Of a stretch of 22,642 nucleotides of DNA, positions 15,737 through 22,642 are shown one piece after another (within the stretch, counting starts at the first letter, position 1; the number at the start of each line of letters is the position of its first letter). This stretch comes from CAYGJN01 sp964350135. Lineage in GTDB: Bacteria; Bdellovibrionota; Bacteriovoracia; Bacteriovoracales; Bacteriovoracaceae. The position numbers and the translations under genes are program-made. Under the pieces are notes generated by a model. It saw only the letters and a list, made by a program, of their open reading frames with translations, had not been told where the DNA came from and searched no databases. The stretch is taken from positions 1 through 22,642 of the forward strand of contig CAYGJN010000037.1 in assembly GCA_964350135.1 (NCBI GenBank). Direction: 5' to 3'.

Positions 15737-15743
15737 ACTCTTC

Positions 15744-16922
15744 ATGGGAAAATACTGGGGTAACTATTTTGATAATAAAAGGGCAGCATTTGTTTGCTCT
15801 GGTGGTGTAACAAAAGCAGCGGCCTGGCATGTTGGTGTAGCACAAGCTTTAGATGATCTTGGCCTTAAGTTTTTGGGTGAAAACACAACCCAAGAGAGTT
15901 TAGATAAATATCCCCATATAGATACTTATGTTGGTTCTAGTGCTGGTTGCTTAGTAGCAATCTGGCTGTCTCATGGGTATTCACCTCATGAAATTGTTGA
16001 AGCTTTTTTTACAGGTAAAGGAAAACTTAAACCTATTACCTATAGTGATATGATTTCAGTACGAGCATCATTGAAGTTTCTAACAAAAAATTATCGTTAT
16101 CAAATGTTTGAGCATTTTCCAAAATTAATTAAAACAATTCTTTCACCTCTATCCGCTTTTCCTGGTTTTTTTACTACTCAAGGAATAGCTGATTATTTAG
16201 AAAAAAATGTTGTAATTGATAATGATTTTGAAAAATTAAAATCTGATTTATTTATTGTTGCAACTCAACTCGATCATTCTAGAAAGGTTATTTTTAGCAA
16301 GTATCATTACCCTAGTCCAAAGTATGATGATACCGCCAATTACTACACAGGAACTTCTATTGTTGATGCTGCTGCTGCAAGTATGAGTGTTCCTCCATTT
16401 TATTGTCCTTATCCAATTAAAAATAATAATAATAATGAGTTGAATTATTATATTGATGGCGAGATTCGAGAAACTCTTTCAACACATGTTGCTGTTGATA
16501 ATGGATGTGATGTTATTATAAGTTCATGGACTCACACACCCTATCATTATCATAAAGAAATTGGCTCATTGGTAGCCTATGGTTTACCAGCAATTTGCGT
16601 GCAAGCAATCCTTCTTATGGTTGAAAAAAAAATAAAATCTTCAAGAGCCAGAATTACAATGAAAGGAGTTGCTATTGACTCAGTAAATGATTATCTAAAA
16701 GATAATAAATTTGATGAGGTTCATAGAAAAAATATAATGAGAATACTTGAAGAAAAGCTGGACTATAAGGGGCATGTAAAATTAATTGATATTTACCCTG
16801 AAAAAAATAATCACGAGATCTTTTTTGCAAGTACATTTTCTCTCAATCCTAATACAACTAGAAAGATTGTTCGAATGGCATACAAAAGAACTCATCAAGT
16901 CTTACGAGAAACTCAATGGTAA
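15744..16922 (+). CDS. Patatin-like phospholipase
   Basis: Serine acyl hydrolase of the patatin family (Ser-Asp dyad), expected to cleave fatty acids from phospholipids or other esters. From the ATG it is 392 residues. The oxyanion-hole segment is AAFVCSGGVTKAAAWHVG (14-31), the nucleophile elbow is GSSAG (64-68, Ser66), and the catalytic Asp is Asp238 in YIDGE. The oxyanion loop reads GGVTKA where patatins usually have GGGxxG. No signal peptide or membrane segment is evident, so it would act in the cytosol or leave by a non-Sec route. An upstream in-frame TTG at 15726 would add only MIIILF and overlaps the TATAAT, so I prefer the ATG. Residues 227-231 are a run of five Asn coded by an AAT repeat. 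The stop overlaps the next start by seven bases. In predators such an enzyme could digest prey lipid; this is inference. Confidence 0.9.
   Translation: MGKYWGNYFDNKRAAFVCSGGVTKAAAWHVGVAQALDDLGLKFLGENTTQESLDKYPHIDTYVGSSAGCLVAIWLSHGYSPHEIVEAFFTGKGKLKPITYSDMISVRASLKFLTKNYRYQMFEHFPKLIKTILSPLSAFPGFFTTQGIADYLEKNVVIDNDFEKLKSDLFIVATQLDHSRKVIFSKYHYPSPKYDDTANYYTGTSIVDAAAASMSVPPFYCPYPIKNNNNNELNYYIDGEIRETLSTHVAVDNGCDVIISSWTHTPYHYHKEIGSLVAYGLPAICVQAILLMVEKKIKSSRARITMKGVAIDSVNDYLKDNKFDEVHRKNIMRILEEKLDYKGHVKLIDIYPEKNNHEIFFASTFSLNPNTTRKIVRMAYKRTHQVLRETQW
16422..16436 (+). repeat. (AAT)5 trinucleotide repeat inside the patatin gene
   Basis: Five consecutive AAT codons give Asn227-Asn231, a loop shortly before the catalytic Asp238. 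Length change would stay in frame, so any slippage would alter loop length and not switch the gene off. Confidence 0.8.
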
Positions 16923-18316
16923 AAACTTTATTATTTCTCTTATTAACGATCAATGCTTTTGCTCTTGATCCCTGGAATATCTTGCATAATGATTTTTTGG
17001 CCGTTGAAGAAGCCTTAAATGATATTATCAAGGCTGATGATGATTTTGAAAAACATGACTCTGCAATCCCTCGAGAAGCAATTTCAAAAGTATTAGAAGA
17101 TCCTGATAACAGAGTCAGTAAAGATTTTGATGTTCCTGATTATTTCAAAGATTCTGTTATCTTTTGGTCTCAAATTTATACTCAATTCACAAGTCAGCAA
17201 GTTCTTATTCATGACAGAGATGATCTTGCTATCGTTTATGATGCCCTTGATTACACTCATCTCTATAATGCAAAAATTAGCAATTATGATCGAGCTAGAA
17301 AACAAAACCGAATCACTTTAAAGACCATTAAAAAAATCAAACAATCTTTAATCGAATTATCAAATAGAAGAAATCCAAAATCTAGAGAAGCTAAAGACCT
17401 TAAAAAACATTTAAAAAAAATTGGCATTAAAAGACCTAAAAATATTTCTAGAAAGTCTTTCTATGGAAAAATGGCACGAAATATTCGAGCCCAAACAGGT
17501 TTACGTGACCATATCTTTCAAGGAATTATTAATTCATTTGCATTCGAGAAATTTATATTTGAAGTGATGGATTATTTTGAAATGCCAAGAGAACTTCTAG
17601 CTATTTCCTTTGTTGAATCAAGTTTTAACTTAAAGGCCACTTCAAGAGTTGGGGCCAGTGGTGTTTGGCAAATAATGCCTTATATTGGGAATAAGATTTT
17701 ACCTAATAGCAAATATAAGCGCCCTAGGAGAAATGTATTACTTGCTTCTTTAGGAGCTTTTCATCTTTTGAAACAAAATTTTCAAATATTGAAAAGATGG
17801 GACTTCGCTGTTCCCGCCTATAATTCTGGAACAAAACATTTACTGCGGGCCAAGCGACGATTTAAAAATGTTAAAAATTTAGACCTAGGCTATGTATTAA
17901 CTCATTATAAATCATCTCACCTTGGTTTTGCTTCTAAGAATTTTTATGCTGAATTTCTAGCACTAGTTTATATTCTTGCTTATAAGAAAAGGTTTTTCCC
18001 TATTGAGGGTATTAATTTTAAGACTGCAGATAAAAATCCTCGCCTACGATATAAAGATATAAATGTATACGTATCAAAATGTGGCTTGATTCCTAATCGG
18101 CTTTTTGCAGCTCTTAAGAACTCATCTCCACATCTTAAGAAGATTAATAACCACTTTCACAAACCACGTAAAATGTATCCTAGGGGCTCTTTAATCTTTA
18201 GTGATATTCACTTAACATCAAAACGATATTATAAACTTTCATTTAGACAACTAAGACGTAGCTGGCCAATTAACTATCACAAGCATATTAAAAATTCTAA
18301 ATGTAATTCGTTATAG
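16916..18316 (+). CDS. Secreted lytic transglycosylase with SLT domain (MltD-like)
   Basis: Cleaves the glycan strands of peptidoglycan to 1,6-anhydro products. The 466-residue precursor begins with a signal peptide (MVKTLLFLLLTINAFA). Residues 20-210 are a charged, mostly helical region of unknown role with a Lys/Arg-rich stretch near 128-190. The SLT domain covers about 215-330: catalytic Glu234 in SFVESSFN, then RVGASGVWQIMP (244-255) and AYNSG (301-305), all family hallmarks. The C-terminal 100 residues are basic (isoelectric point clearly high by eye) and I see no clear LysM repeat. The start codon lies inside the end of the patatin gene (seven-base overlap), so both are translated from one message: a phospholipase and a peptidoglycan lyase as a pair. 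The stop overlaps the convergent 646-aa gene by six bases. Action on its own wall or on prey wall are both possible. Confidence 0.93.
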   Translation: MVKTLLFLLLTINAFALDPWNILHNDFLAVEEALNDIIKADDDFEKHDSAIPREAISKVLEDPDNRVSKDFDVPDYFKDSVIFWSQIYTQFTSQQVLIHDRDDLAIVYDALDYTHLYNAKISNYDRARKQNRITLKTIKKIKQSLIELSNRRNPKSREAKDLKKHLKKIGIKRPKNISRKSFYGKMARNIRAQTGLRDHIFQGIINSFAFEKFIFEVMDYFEMPRELLAISFVESSFNLKATSRVGASGVWQIMPYIGNKILPNSKYKRPRRNVLLASLGAFHLLKQNFQILKRWDFAVPAYNSGTKHLLRAKRRFKNVKNLDLGYVLTHYKSSHLGFASKNFYAEFLALVYILAYKKRFFPIEGINFKTADKNPRLRYKDINVYVSKCGLIPNRLFAALKNSSPHLKKINNHFHKPRKMYPRGSLIFSDIHLTSKRYYKLSFRQLRRSWPINYHKHIKNSKCNSL

Positions 18317-20251
18317 TTTTTCAATGATAACAGTACCGGGAGAGCAATAACTGTTAATAAAATCTTCTGATTCGTTAACGTATTTTATATTGGCCGTAAT
18401 TTGAGCAGCTCTATCAGAGATTAATATCATCTCTTTTGTAAGAGGAGTCATTTCTTCTGTAATATTTCCCTCTTCATCAATATAAATTCTATCTAGATTC
18501 ATATACTCTGATCCTGTTTTACTCTCTACCCAATGATCCTTGGCCCTTTGAGGTAAATCAATTTTAACAAGACACAGTCGCTCAATACTATTTAGCCTTA
18601 ATGATTCTATTAAGTTGGCCATATAGGATTCAGATGGAATAACTAATTTATTCTGATTCCACTTTCCTATATATATAGGACTAGTCATATGGCTAAACTC
18701 TAAATACTTTCTTGTTCCTAGGGGTAAATTACTAATTGAAAAATCATATTTGTTTGGACCAATTTGCCTTACTCTTTCAAATGAATTGAAGTTTTTAATC
18801 AATTTATCATCAATATTAAGATCTGATGTCTTTGAGCCTAATACATTTTTTTGACTGATTAAGCTTCTGTCGCTGTTCATTTTTCTATAATGATTGAGCT
18901 CATAATAAACCTTCTCTGGTTCAATATTGATTATCTTAGATAATTGTTCATTTCCATTTCTTGTATATCTTAATGCCGTCGTTCCCGATTCTACTCCGAC
19001 ATATAAAAGAAATGCATAATCCCCATCAGCTTTAACCGGGTTAAGTTTTTTATCTAAATATAATTTTTTAAAATATTTTGAATCTAAATCTACCTTATCA
19101 GTCATAGGATCAAGCTCTATAAGCAAATGTCCCTGGTACCCACTAAAATTAATTTTTCCCATATAATCTAAAAAATTATTTTCATCAAACATTGGGATAT
19201 AAACATCTAAGCTTTCATTCTTATCAAATACTAAATCCACCTTAGTATCCATTAAACCTGAGCCTAAAATAGTTGCAGACATTATACTCATTTGAGAATT
19301 TAATTTTTTCGAAATAGTTATCTCGCCTGTCCCATAGTCTACAAATCTCTCTGCATCTGAGTAGTCAGCTCTAACCTCAAAACTTTGTGCCCACTCGCCC
19401 AGACCTTTCTTTAAAAATGATTTCTGGATTTTTATCGTTAAATCTGAATTAAATTTTCTCTCTTGGGTTTTTCTTATTTTCTTTTTAGCTTTTGGAATTT
19501 GCGCCATCGCTGCTGCCAGAATTGGGTTCTTTTGCTTACTGTCTGTCTTGGGCCTGCTGCCATAATCAAAAGCTATAAAGTCATCATTTTTTGCTACATG
19601 CTTGTTTTGCGCCATCTTTGTTGAGACATTATCTTCTACTGTATCTTTATTCACAGAATTTATATTTTCTTCCGATTTTTTTTCTTTGTTTTCCAGATTT
19701 TTATCATTAATAGTCACAGATTTTGCTGCCGACATCACAAGTTTGGCCTGCTGATTTTTTAAAGATTGTTCATATTCAGCCTTGAAATCCCTATTCATAT
19801 CTTTTGCTAATAATTTTTCTGCAATAGACTCTGCCTCTTTTAACTTCTCAAAATACTCTAAGTACTTAATATAAAGAGGCATAAAGTCTTCTTTTTTCGC
19901 AGAAACCAATACATCAAAGCTCATTTTATAAAGATCATCCGATGTATCAAAAGCTGTCCCTTTAAAATGAGTAATCAAAAATTCTAAAAGGTATGCTCGG
20001 TCTTCAACTGAGTACTCACGTTGCTTTTTATTCTGAGTATTCACATATCTTGGCTGATTATTCACACTTGGAGCATGAATATCCTCATTACTAAACTCGT
20101 TAGTCCCAATTTTTCCAATATTATCAAGTGTAGTAGTGATTTTTTTCACATCAAGATTTTTGGGTGATATGGATTTGTGTACACGAACTGCTGTACTGGC
20201 AAAAGCAGCACTGATTAATAGGGTAGGAATGATTTTAAAGCTAAACTTCAT
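18311..20251 (-). CDS. Envelope protein of unknown function, beta-rich C-terminal half
   Basis: I do not recognise this 646-residue protein. It starts with a basic, hydrophobic export signal or anchor (MKFSFKIIPTLLISAAFAST). Residues 78-165 are helical and charged. Residues 170-268 are a low-complexity, Lys/Asn/Asp/Glu-rich linker ending in KAKKKIRKTQERK. The rest, about 270-646, alternates short hydrophobic and polar residues and looks like several beta domains (for example VRADYSDAERFVDYGTGEI, LLIELDPMTDKVDL, YAFLLYVGVESGT); only two Cys are visible in the C-terminal part (SIERLCLVKI and NSYCSPG), which could pair. It converges on the lytic transglycosylase with a six-base overlap and stands alone on its strand, upstream of nothing but the end of the ATP synthase operon, which lies behind it after a terminator. 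A surface or periplasmic structural/adhesive role is a guess. Confidence 0.8.
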   Translation of the reverse strand: MKFSFKIIPTLLISAAFASTAVRVHKSISPKNLDVKKITTTLDNIGKIGTNEFSNEDIHAPSVNNQPRYVNTQNKKQREYSVEDRAYLLEFLITHFKGTAFDTSDDLYKMSFDVLVSAKKEDFMPLYIKYLEYFEKLKEAESIAEKLLAKDMNRDFKAEYEQSLKNQQAKLVMSAAKSVTINDKNLENKEKKSEENINSVNKDTVEDNVSTKMAQNKHVAKNDDFIAFDYGSRPKTDSKQKNPILAAAMAQIPKAKKKIRKTQERKFNSDLTIKIQKSFLKKGLGEWAQSFEVRADYSDAERFVDYGTGEITISKKLNSQMSIMSATILGSGLMDTKVDLVFDKNESLDVYIPMFDENNFLDYMGKINFSGYQGHLLIELDPMTDKVDLDSKYFKKLYLDKKLNPVKADGDYAFLLYVGVESGTTALRYTRNGNEQLSKIINIEPEKVYYELNHYRKMNSDRSLISQKNVLGSKTSDLNIDDKLIKNFNSFERVRQIGPNKYDFSISNLPLGTRKYLEFSHMTSPIYIGKWNQNKLVIPSESYMANLIESLRLNSIERLCLVKIDLPQRAKDHWVESKTGSEYMNLDRIYIDEEGNITEEMTPLTKEMILISDRAAQITANIKYVNESEDFINSYCSPGTVIIEKL

Positions 20252-20272
20252 AAACTCATTTCTTTTATTCGC

Positions 20273-20281
20273 GTTATAACA
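20273..20281 (-). promoter_or_regulatory. Candidate extended -10 promoter of the 646-aa envelope gene
   Basis: Read on the minus strand, TGTTATAAC gives an extended -10 (TG, one base, TATAAC), 21 bases before the ATG at 20251, with GAG as a weak ribosome binding site. No acceptable -35 is seen, which extended -10 promoters tolerate. It lies after the atp terminator, so this gene needs its own promoter. The remaining bases, 20282-20342, hold no other feature I can support. Confidence 0.45.
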
Positions 20282-20342
20282 CTATTGTCCCAGACCCCAG
20301 GGAAAACTGAACCAAGGAAAATTTTGCCTAGAATAGGGGATA

Positions 20343-20369
20343 GAAAAAGACCCTCAGAAAGAGGGTCTC
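20343..20369 (-). terminator. Rho-independent terminator of the ATP synthase operon
   Basis: On the minus strand an eight-base perfect stem AGACCCTC/GAGGGTCT (20361-20368 with 20348-20355) with a five-base loop is followed directly by a T run. It begins seven bases after the atpC stop. On the plus strand the same stem is followed by CTATTTTTATTTTTT, so it may work in both directions. Confidence 0.93.
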
Positions 20370-20374
20370 TATTT

Positions 20375-20779
20375 TTATTTTTTAATGCTTGTTCTTAGAA
20401 ATGCTCGAGAGAGTTTTCTTCGGTATTTTTCAAGATCATCGTCCGACAATGTTTCATTACCGCTTAATTTTTGCTTAGCAAGCTTTAGTGCTTTTTCTGC
20501 TCTGGCCGTATCAACATATTTTGCATCTTCGGCAACTTGAGCAAGTACTGTTATCTGTTTACCAAGCACCTTAACAATACCAGTTGTCATTACAAACTGG
20601 TTTTCTTGGGAACCTGTTGCACAAGTTAACAATCCAGTATCAAGTTTTGTAATTAGGTGAGTATGATTCGGAAGAATATTAATAAGTCCTCTTGTTGTTG
20701 GTATATGTACAGAATCTGCAGGAACACCCTTAGCAACAATTTTATCCGGAGTATAAATATCAACAGTAAAATGACTCAT
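20375..20779 (-). CDS. atpC: ATP synthase F1 epsilon subunit
   Basis: Rotor-stalk subunit of the F1 head that couples proton flow to catalysis and can inhibit ATP hydrolysis. The 134-residue protein has the N-terminal beta sandwich (about residues 1-85: FTVDIYTPDKIV, GLINILPNHTHLITKL, QFVMTTGIVKVLG) and the C-terminal two-helix domain (YVDTARAEKALKLAKQKL, then DDLEKYRRKLSRAFLR). All typical positions are present and the length is normal. It starts three bases after the atpD stop and is the last gene of the operon, followed by a terminator. Confidence 0.97.
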   Translation of the reverse strand: MSHFTVDIYTPDKIVAKGVPADSVHIPTTRGLINILPNHTHLITKLDTGLLTCATGSQENQFVMTTGIVKVLGKQITVLAQVAEDAKYVDTARAEKALKLAKQKLSGNETLSDDDLEKYRRKLSRAFLRTSIKK

Positions 20780-20782
20780 AAA

Positions 20783-22192
20783 TTAACCCTGTAAAGTTTT
20801 GGCCTTCTCGTGTACCTGGTTAATTCCACCAACAAGGTAAAAAGCTTGTTCAGGAATATCATCACATTCACCAGCAAGTATTGATTTGAATGATTTAATT
20901 GTTTCATCAATCTCAACAAACTGACCTGGTATACCTGTAAATTGTTCAGCAACAAAAAATGGTTGTGAAAGAAATTTTTGAACTTTTCTTGCACGACCAA
21001 CAATAACTCTGTCTTCTTCAGATAGCTCATCCATACCGAGGATTGCAATGATATCTTGTAACTCTTTATATCTTTGAAGAATCGCCTGAACGGCACGAGC
21101 AGTATCATAATGTTCTTTACCCATAATATCTGGAGAAAGAATTGTTGAACTTGAACTCAAAGGATCAACCGCCGGGTAAATTCCAAGTTCTGCAATCTGA
21201 CGTGAAAGTTCTGTCGTTGCATCCAAGTGAGCAAATGTTGTTGCAGGAGCTGGATCCGTATAATCATCTGCAGGAACATAAACAGCCTGAATAGATGTAA
21301 TTGATCCATCTTTTGTTGAAGTAATACGCTCTTGCATTGCACCCATTTCTGTACCAAGAGTAGGTTGGTAACCAACCGCTGATGGAATACGACCAAGTAG
21401 GGCAGACACTTCTGAACCTGCTTGTGTAAAACGGAAAATATTATCTACAAAGAAAAGAACATCTTGTTTTTCTTCATCACGGAAATATTCAGCAACTGAA
21501 AGACCAGTAAGAGCAACACGAGCACGAGCCCCAGGAGGTTCATTCATCTGACCATACACAAGTGCAGTTTTATCAATAACTCCAGATTCTTTCATTTCAT
21601 AGTAAAGATCGTTCCCTTCACGAGTACGCTCTCCAACACCAGCAAACACTGATTTACCACCATGTTGAGTGGCAATATTATTGATAAGCTCCATAATTAA
21701 AACGGTCTTACCAACACCGGCACCACCAAAAAGACCAATCTTTCCACCTTTAAGATAAGGAGCAAGTAGATCAATTACTTTAATGCCAGTAAAAAATGGC
21801 TCTAGCTTTGTTGATTGATCTTCAAAACTAGGAGCAGGTCTGTGAATATCATAAGTTTTTTTAGCATTAACAGGACCTGCTTCATCAACAGGATCACCGG
21901 TAACATTAATAATTCTACCCAAAACTTCGTTTCCAACTGGTGCTTGAATTGGACGACCTGTATCTGAAACAGGAATTCCACGACTAAGACCTTCAGTTGA
22001 ATCCATCGCAATACAACGTACTGTATCGTCACCAAGGTGTTGCGATACTTCAAGAGTTAGATTGTTCTGCTCTTTAGATATTTGCGGGTTTGAAAGTTTA
22101 AGAGCGTTATAGATTGCAGGCAGTCCACCACTGAACTCTACATCAACAACAGGACCCATAACTTGTTTAACAATACCTGTAATTTGAGACAT
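20783..22192 (-). CDS. atpD: ATP synthase F1 beta subunit
   Basis: Catalytic subunit of F1F0 ATP synthase on the cytosolic face of the inner membrane. The 469-residue protein is full length and highly conserved: N-terminal crown MSQITGIVKQVMGPVVDVEF, Walker A GGAGVGKT (156-163, Lys162), GERTREGNDLY, and SALLGRIPSAVGYQPTLGTE with the following TDPAPATTFAHLDA segment, then the DELSEEDRVIV (DELSEED) loop near the C terminus. The ATG has GAGGAG eight bases upstream, overlapping the end of atpG. It lies between atpG and atpC, the normal order of bacterial atp operons. Confidence 0.99.
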   Translation of the reverse strand: MSQITGIVKQVMGPVVDVEFSGGLPAIYNALKLSNPQISKEQNNLTLEVSQHLGDDTVRCIAMDSTEGLSRGIPVSDTGRPIQAPVGNEVLGRIINVTGDPVDEAGPVNAKKTYDIHRPAPSFEDQSTKLEPFFTGIKVIDLLAPYLKGGKIGLFGGAGVGKTVLIMELINNIATQHGGKSVFAGVGERTREGNDLYYEMKESGVIDKTALVYGQMNEPPGARARVALTGLSVAEYFRDEEKQDVLFFVDNIFRFTQAGSEVSALLGRIPSAVGYQPTLGTEMGAMQERITSTKDGSITSIQAVYVPADDYTDPAPATTFAHLDATTELSRQIAELGIYPAVDPLSSSSTILSPDIMGKEHYDTARAVQAILQRYKELQDIIAILGMDELSEEDRVIVGRARKVQKFLSQPFFVAEQFTGIPGQFVEIDETIKSFKSILAGECDDIPEQAFYLVGGINQVHEKAKTLQG

Positions 22193-22207
22193 TTTATTTA
22201 CTCCTCA

Positions 22208-22642
22208 CTAACCATTTAAAGACTCAGCACCGGAAACAACTTCTATAAGTTCAGTTGTAATGGCTGCTTGTCTTAATTTATTTGCTTTAATTGTTAACGT
22301 TTTAATCATATCTTTACAGTTTGAAGCTGCACTATCCATAGATGACATTCTTGATCCATGCTCCGCTGCTAAACCATCTAAAATACATGTATAGACACTA
22401 TTAATATAGGCCTCTGGTATTAGAGAATCGAGTATCTCAACAGGTGCTGGTTCATATTTAAAATCAAATGGAAATTCGTTTTGAAGTTTTGCTTTTTCTT
22501 CCTCAGTAACAGTCATTGGAAGAACTTGCTTAACTGCTGGTTCAAAATTAATGGCAGATTTAAAAATATTAAAAGCAATATGAACACTTCCGACTTCTCC
22601 ATTTGAAAAATCTTGTGCTAAATCAAGGGAGAGGTTTCTTAC
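22208..22642 (-). CDS. atpG: ATP synthase F1 gamma subunit, C-terminal part (gene runs off the window end)
   Basis: Central rotor shaft of F1. The open frame continues past the window edge; the 145 visible residues begin VRNLSLDLAQDFSNG and end in the conserved C-terminal helix: EHGSRMSSMDSAASN, then IKTLTIKANKLRQAAIT and TELIEVVSGAESLNG, which matches the gamma-subunit signature (NKxRQAxITxELxEIVxGA). An internal Met at 22516 is not the start, since coding continues upstream without a stop. The stop is 15 bases before the atpD ATG. The N-terminal half is outside the window. Confidence 0.97.
   Translation of the reverse strand, partial: VRNLSLDLAQDFSNGEVGSVHIAFNIFKSAINFEPAVKQVLPMTVTEEEKAKLQNEFPFDFKYEPAPVEILDSLIPEAYINSVYTCILDGLAAEHGSRMSSMDSAASNCKDMIKTLTIKANKLRQAAITTELIEVVSGAESLNG

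Noticed and set aside
15726..15743. TTG at 15726 as the start of the patatin gene
   Set aside because: It would add only MIIILF, has no ribosome binding site and overlaps a perfect TATAAT; the ATG at 15744 is preferred.
20286..20305. CCCAG/CCCTGG repeats upstream of the 646-aa gene
   Set aside because: The matching arms are only four to five bases and imperfect; not distinguishable from chance.
20776..21108. A 110-codon open frame in another minus-strand frame of atpD
   Set aside because: It lies wholly within the well-conserved beta-subunit gene and its residues show no domain; it is a frame shadow.
22208..22516. Internal ATG at 22516 as a start for a short protein
   Set aside because: Coding similarity to the ATP synthase gamma subunit continues without a stop to the window edge, so this Met is internal.
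1..22642. CRISPR arrays, transposons, tRNA or rRNA genes
   Set aside because: I found no regularly spaced repeats, transposase-like proteins, terminal inverted repeats or recognisable structural RNA on reading both strands.

Overview
This window is a gene-dense, AT-rich stretch of bacterial chromosome with no tRNA, rRNA, insertion sequence, integrase or CRISPR array that I can see. The housekeeping proteins (AtpG-AtpD-AtpC, RadA, LigA, GlpK, Rpe) combined with many large secreted proteins of unknown function, Lys/Asn/Ile-rich coding and a rich set of envelope-active enzymes fit a Gram-negative predatory bacterium of the Bdellovibrio/Halobacteriovorax kind (Bdellovibrionota). That assignment is an inference from overall protein character, not from a marker gene.

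Layout. (1) Bases 1-6969, minus strand: one tightly packed run reading, in transcription order, a large secreted unknown (843 aa), a second secreted unknown (556 aa, possible permuted papain-like hydrolase), rpe, hutH and the start of hutU. Gaps are 6, 32, 3 and -4 bases, so this looks like one transcription unit. (2) 6992-8239, plus strand: hutI, diverging from that run with only 22 bases between start codons. HutH, HutU and HutI are consecutive steps of histidine degradation (histidine to urocanate to imidazolonepropionate to formiminoglutamate), so the window holds a histidine-utilisation locus interrupted by unrelated genes. (3) 8228-8779, minus strand: a membrane-anchored TlpA-like thioredoxin, overlapping the end of hutI. 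(4) 8847-10558, plus strand: a 72-aa prepilin-like peptide two bases upstream of glpK; a symmetrical -10 element between it and the thioredoxin gene may serve both strands. (5) 10560-13888, minus strand: radA and a divergent ligA. (6) 13897-15610, minus strand: a small helix-turn-helix protein and a periplasmic/outer-membrane protein with a FlgT-like part and a predicted beta-barrel, in the same run as ligA. (7) 15744-18316, plus strand: a patatin-like phospholipase overlapping a secreted lytic transglycosylase. (8) 18311-20251, minus strand: an envelope protein of unknown function. (9) 20343-22642, minus strand: the distal end of the ATP synthase operon (atpG partial, atpD, atpC) closed by a clear intrinsic terminator.

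The most interesting part is the 15.6 kb divergent control region: a 115-base intergenic stretch with a palindrome centred on a -10-like element just upstream of the helix-turn-helix gene, a second 7-5-7 palindrome, an 8-base direct repeat spaced 32 bases, and a TATAAT so close to the patatin ATG that the transcript may be leaderless. It separates a barrel-protein operon from a phospholipase/peptidoglycan-lyase pair, a plausible envelope-attack or remodelling module. No single stretch of more than 300 bases lacks a gene; the longest gaps are 89, 115 and 123 bases and all are described.
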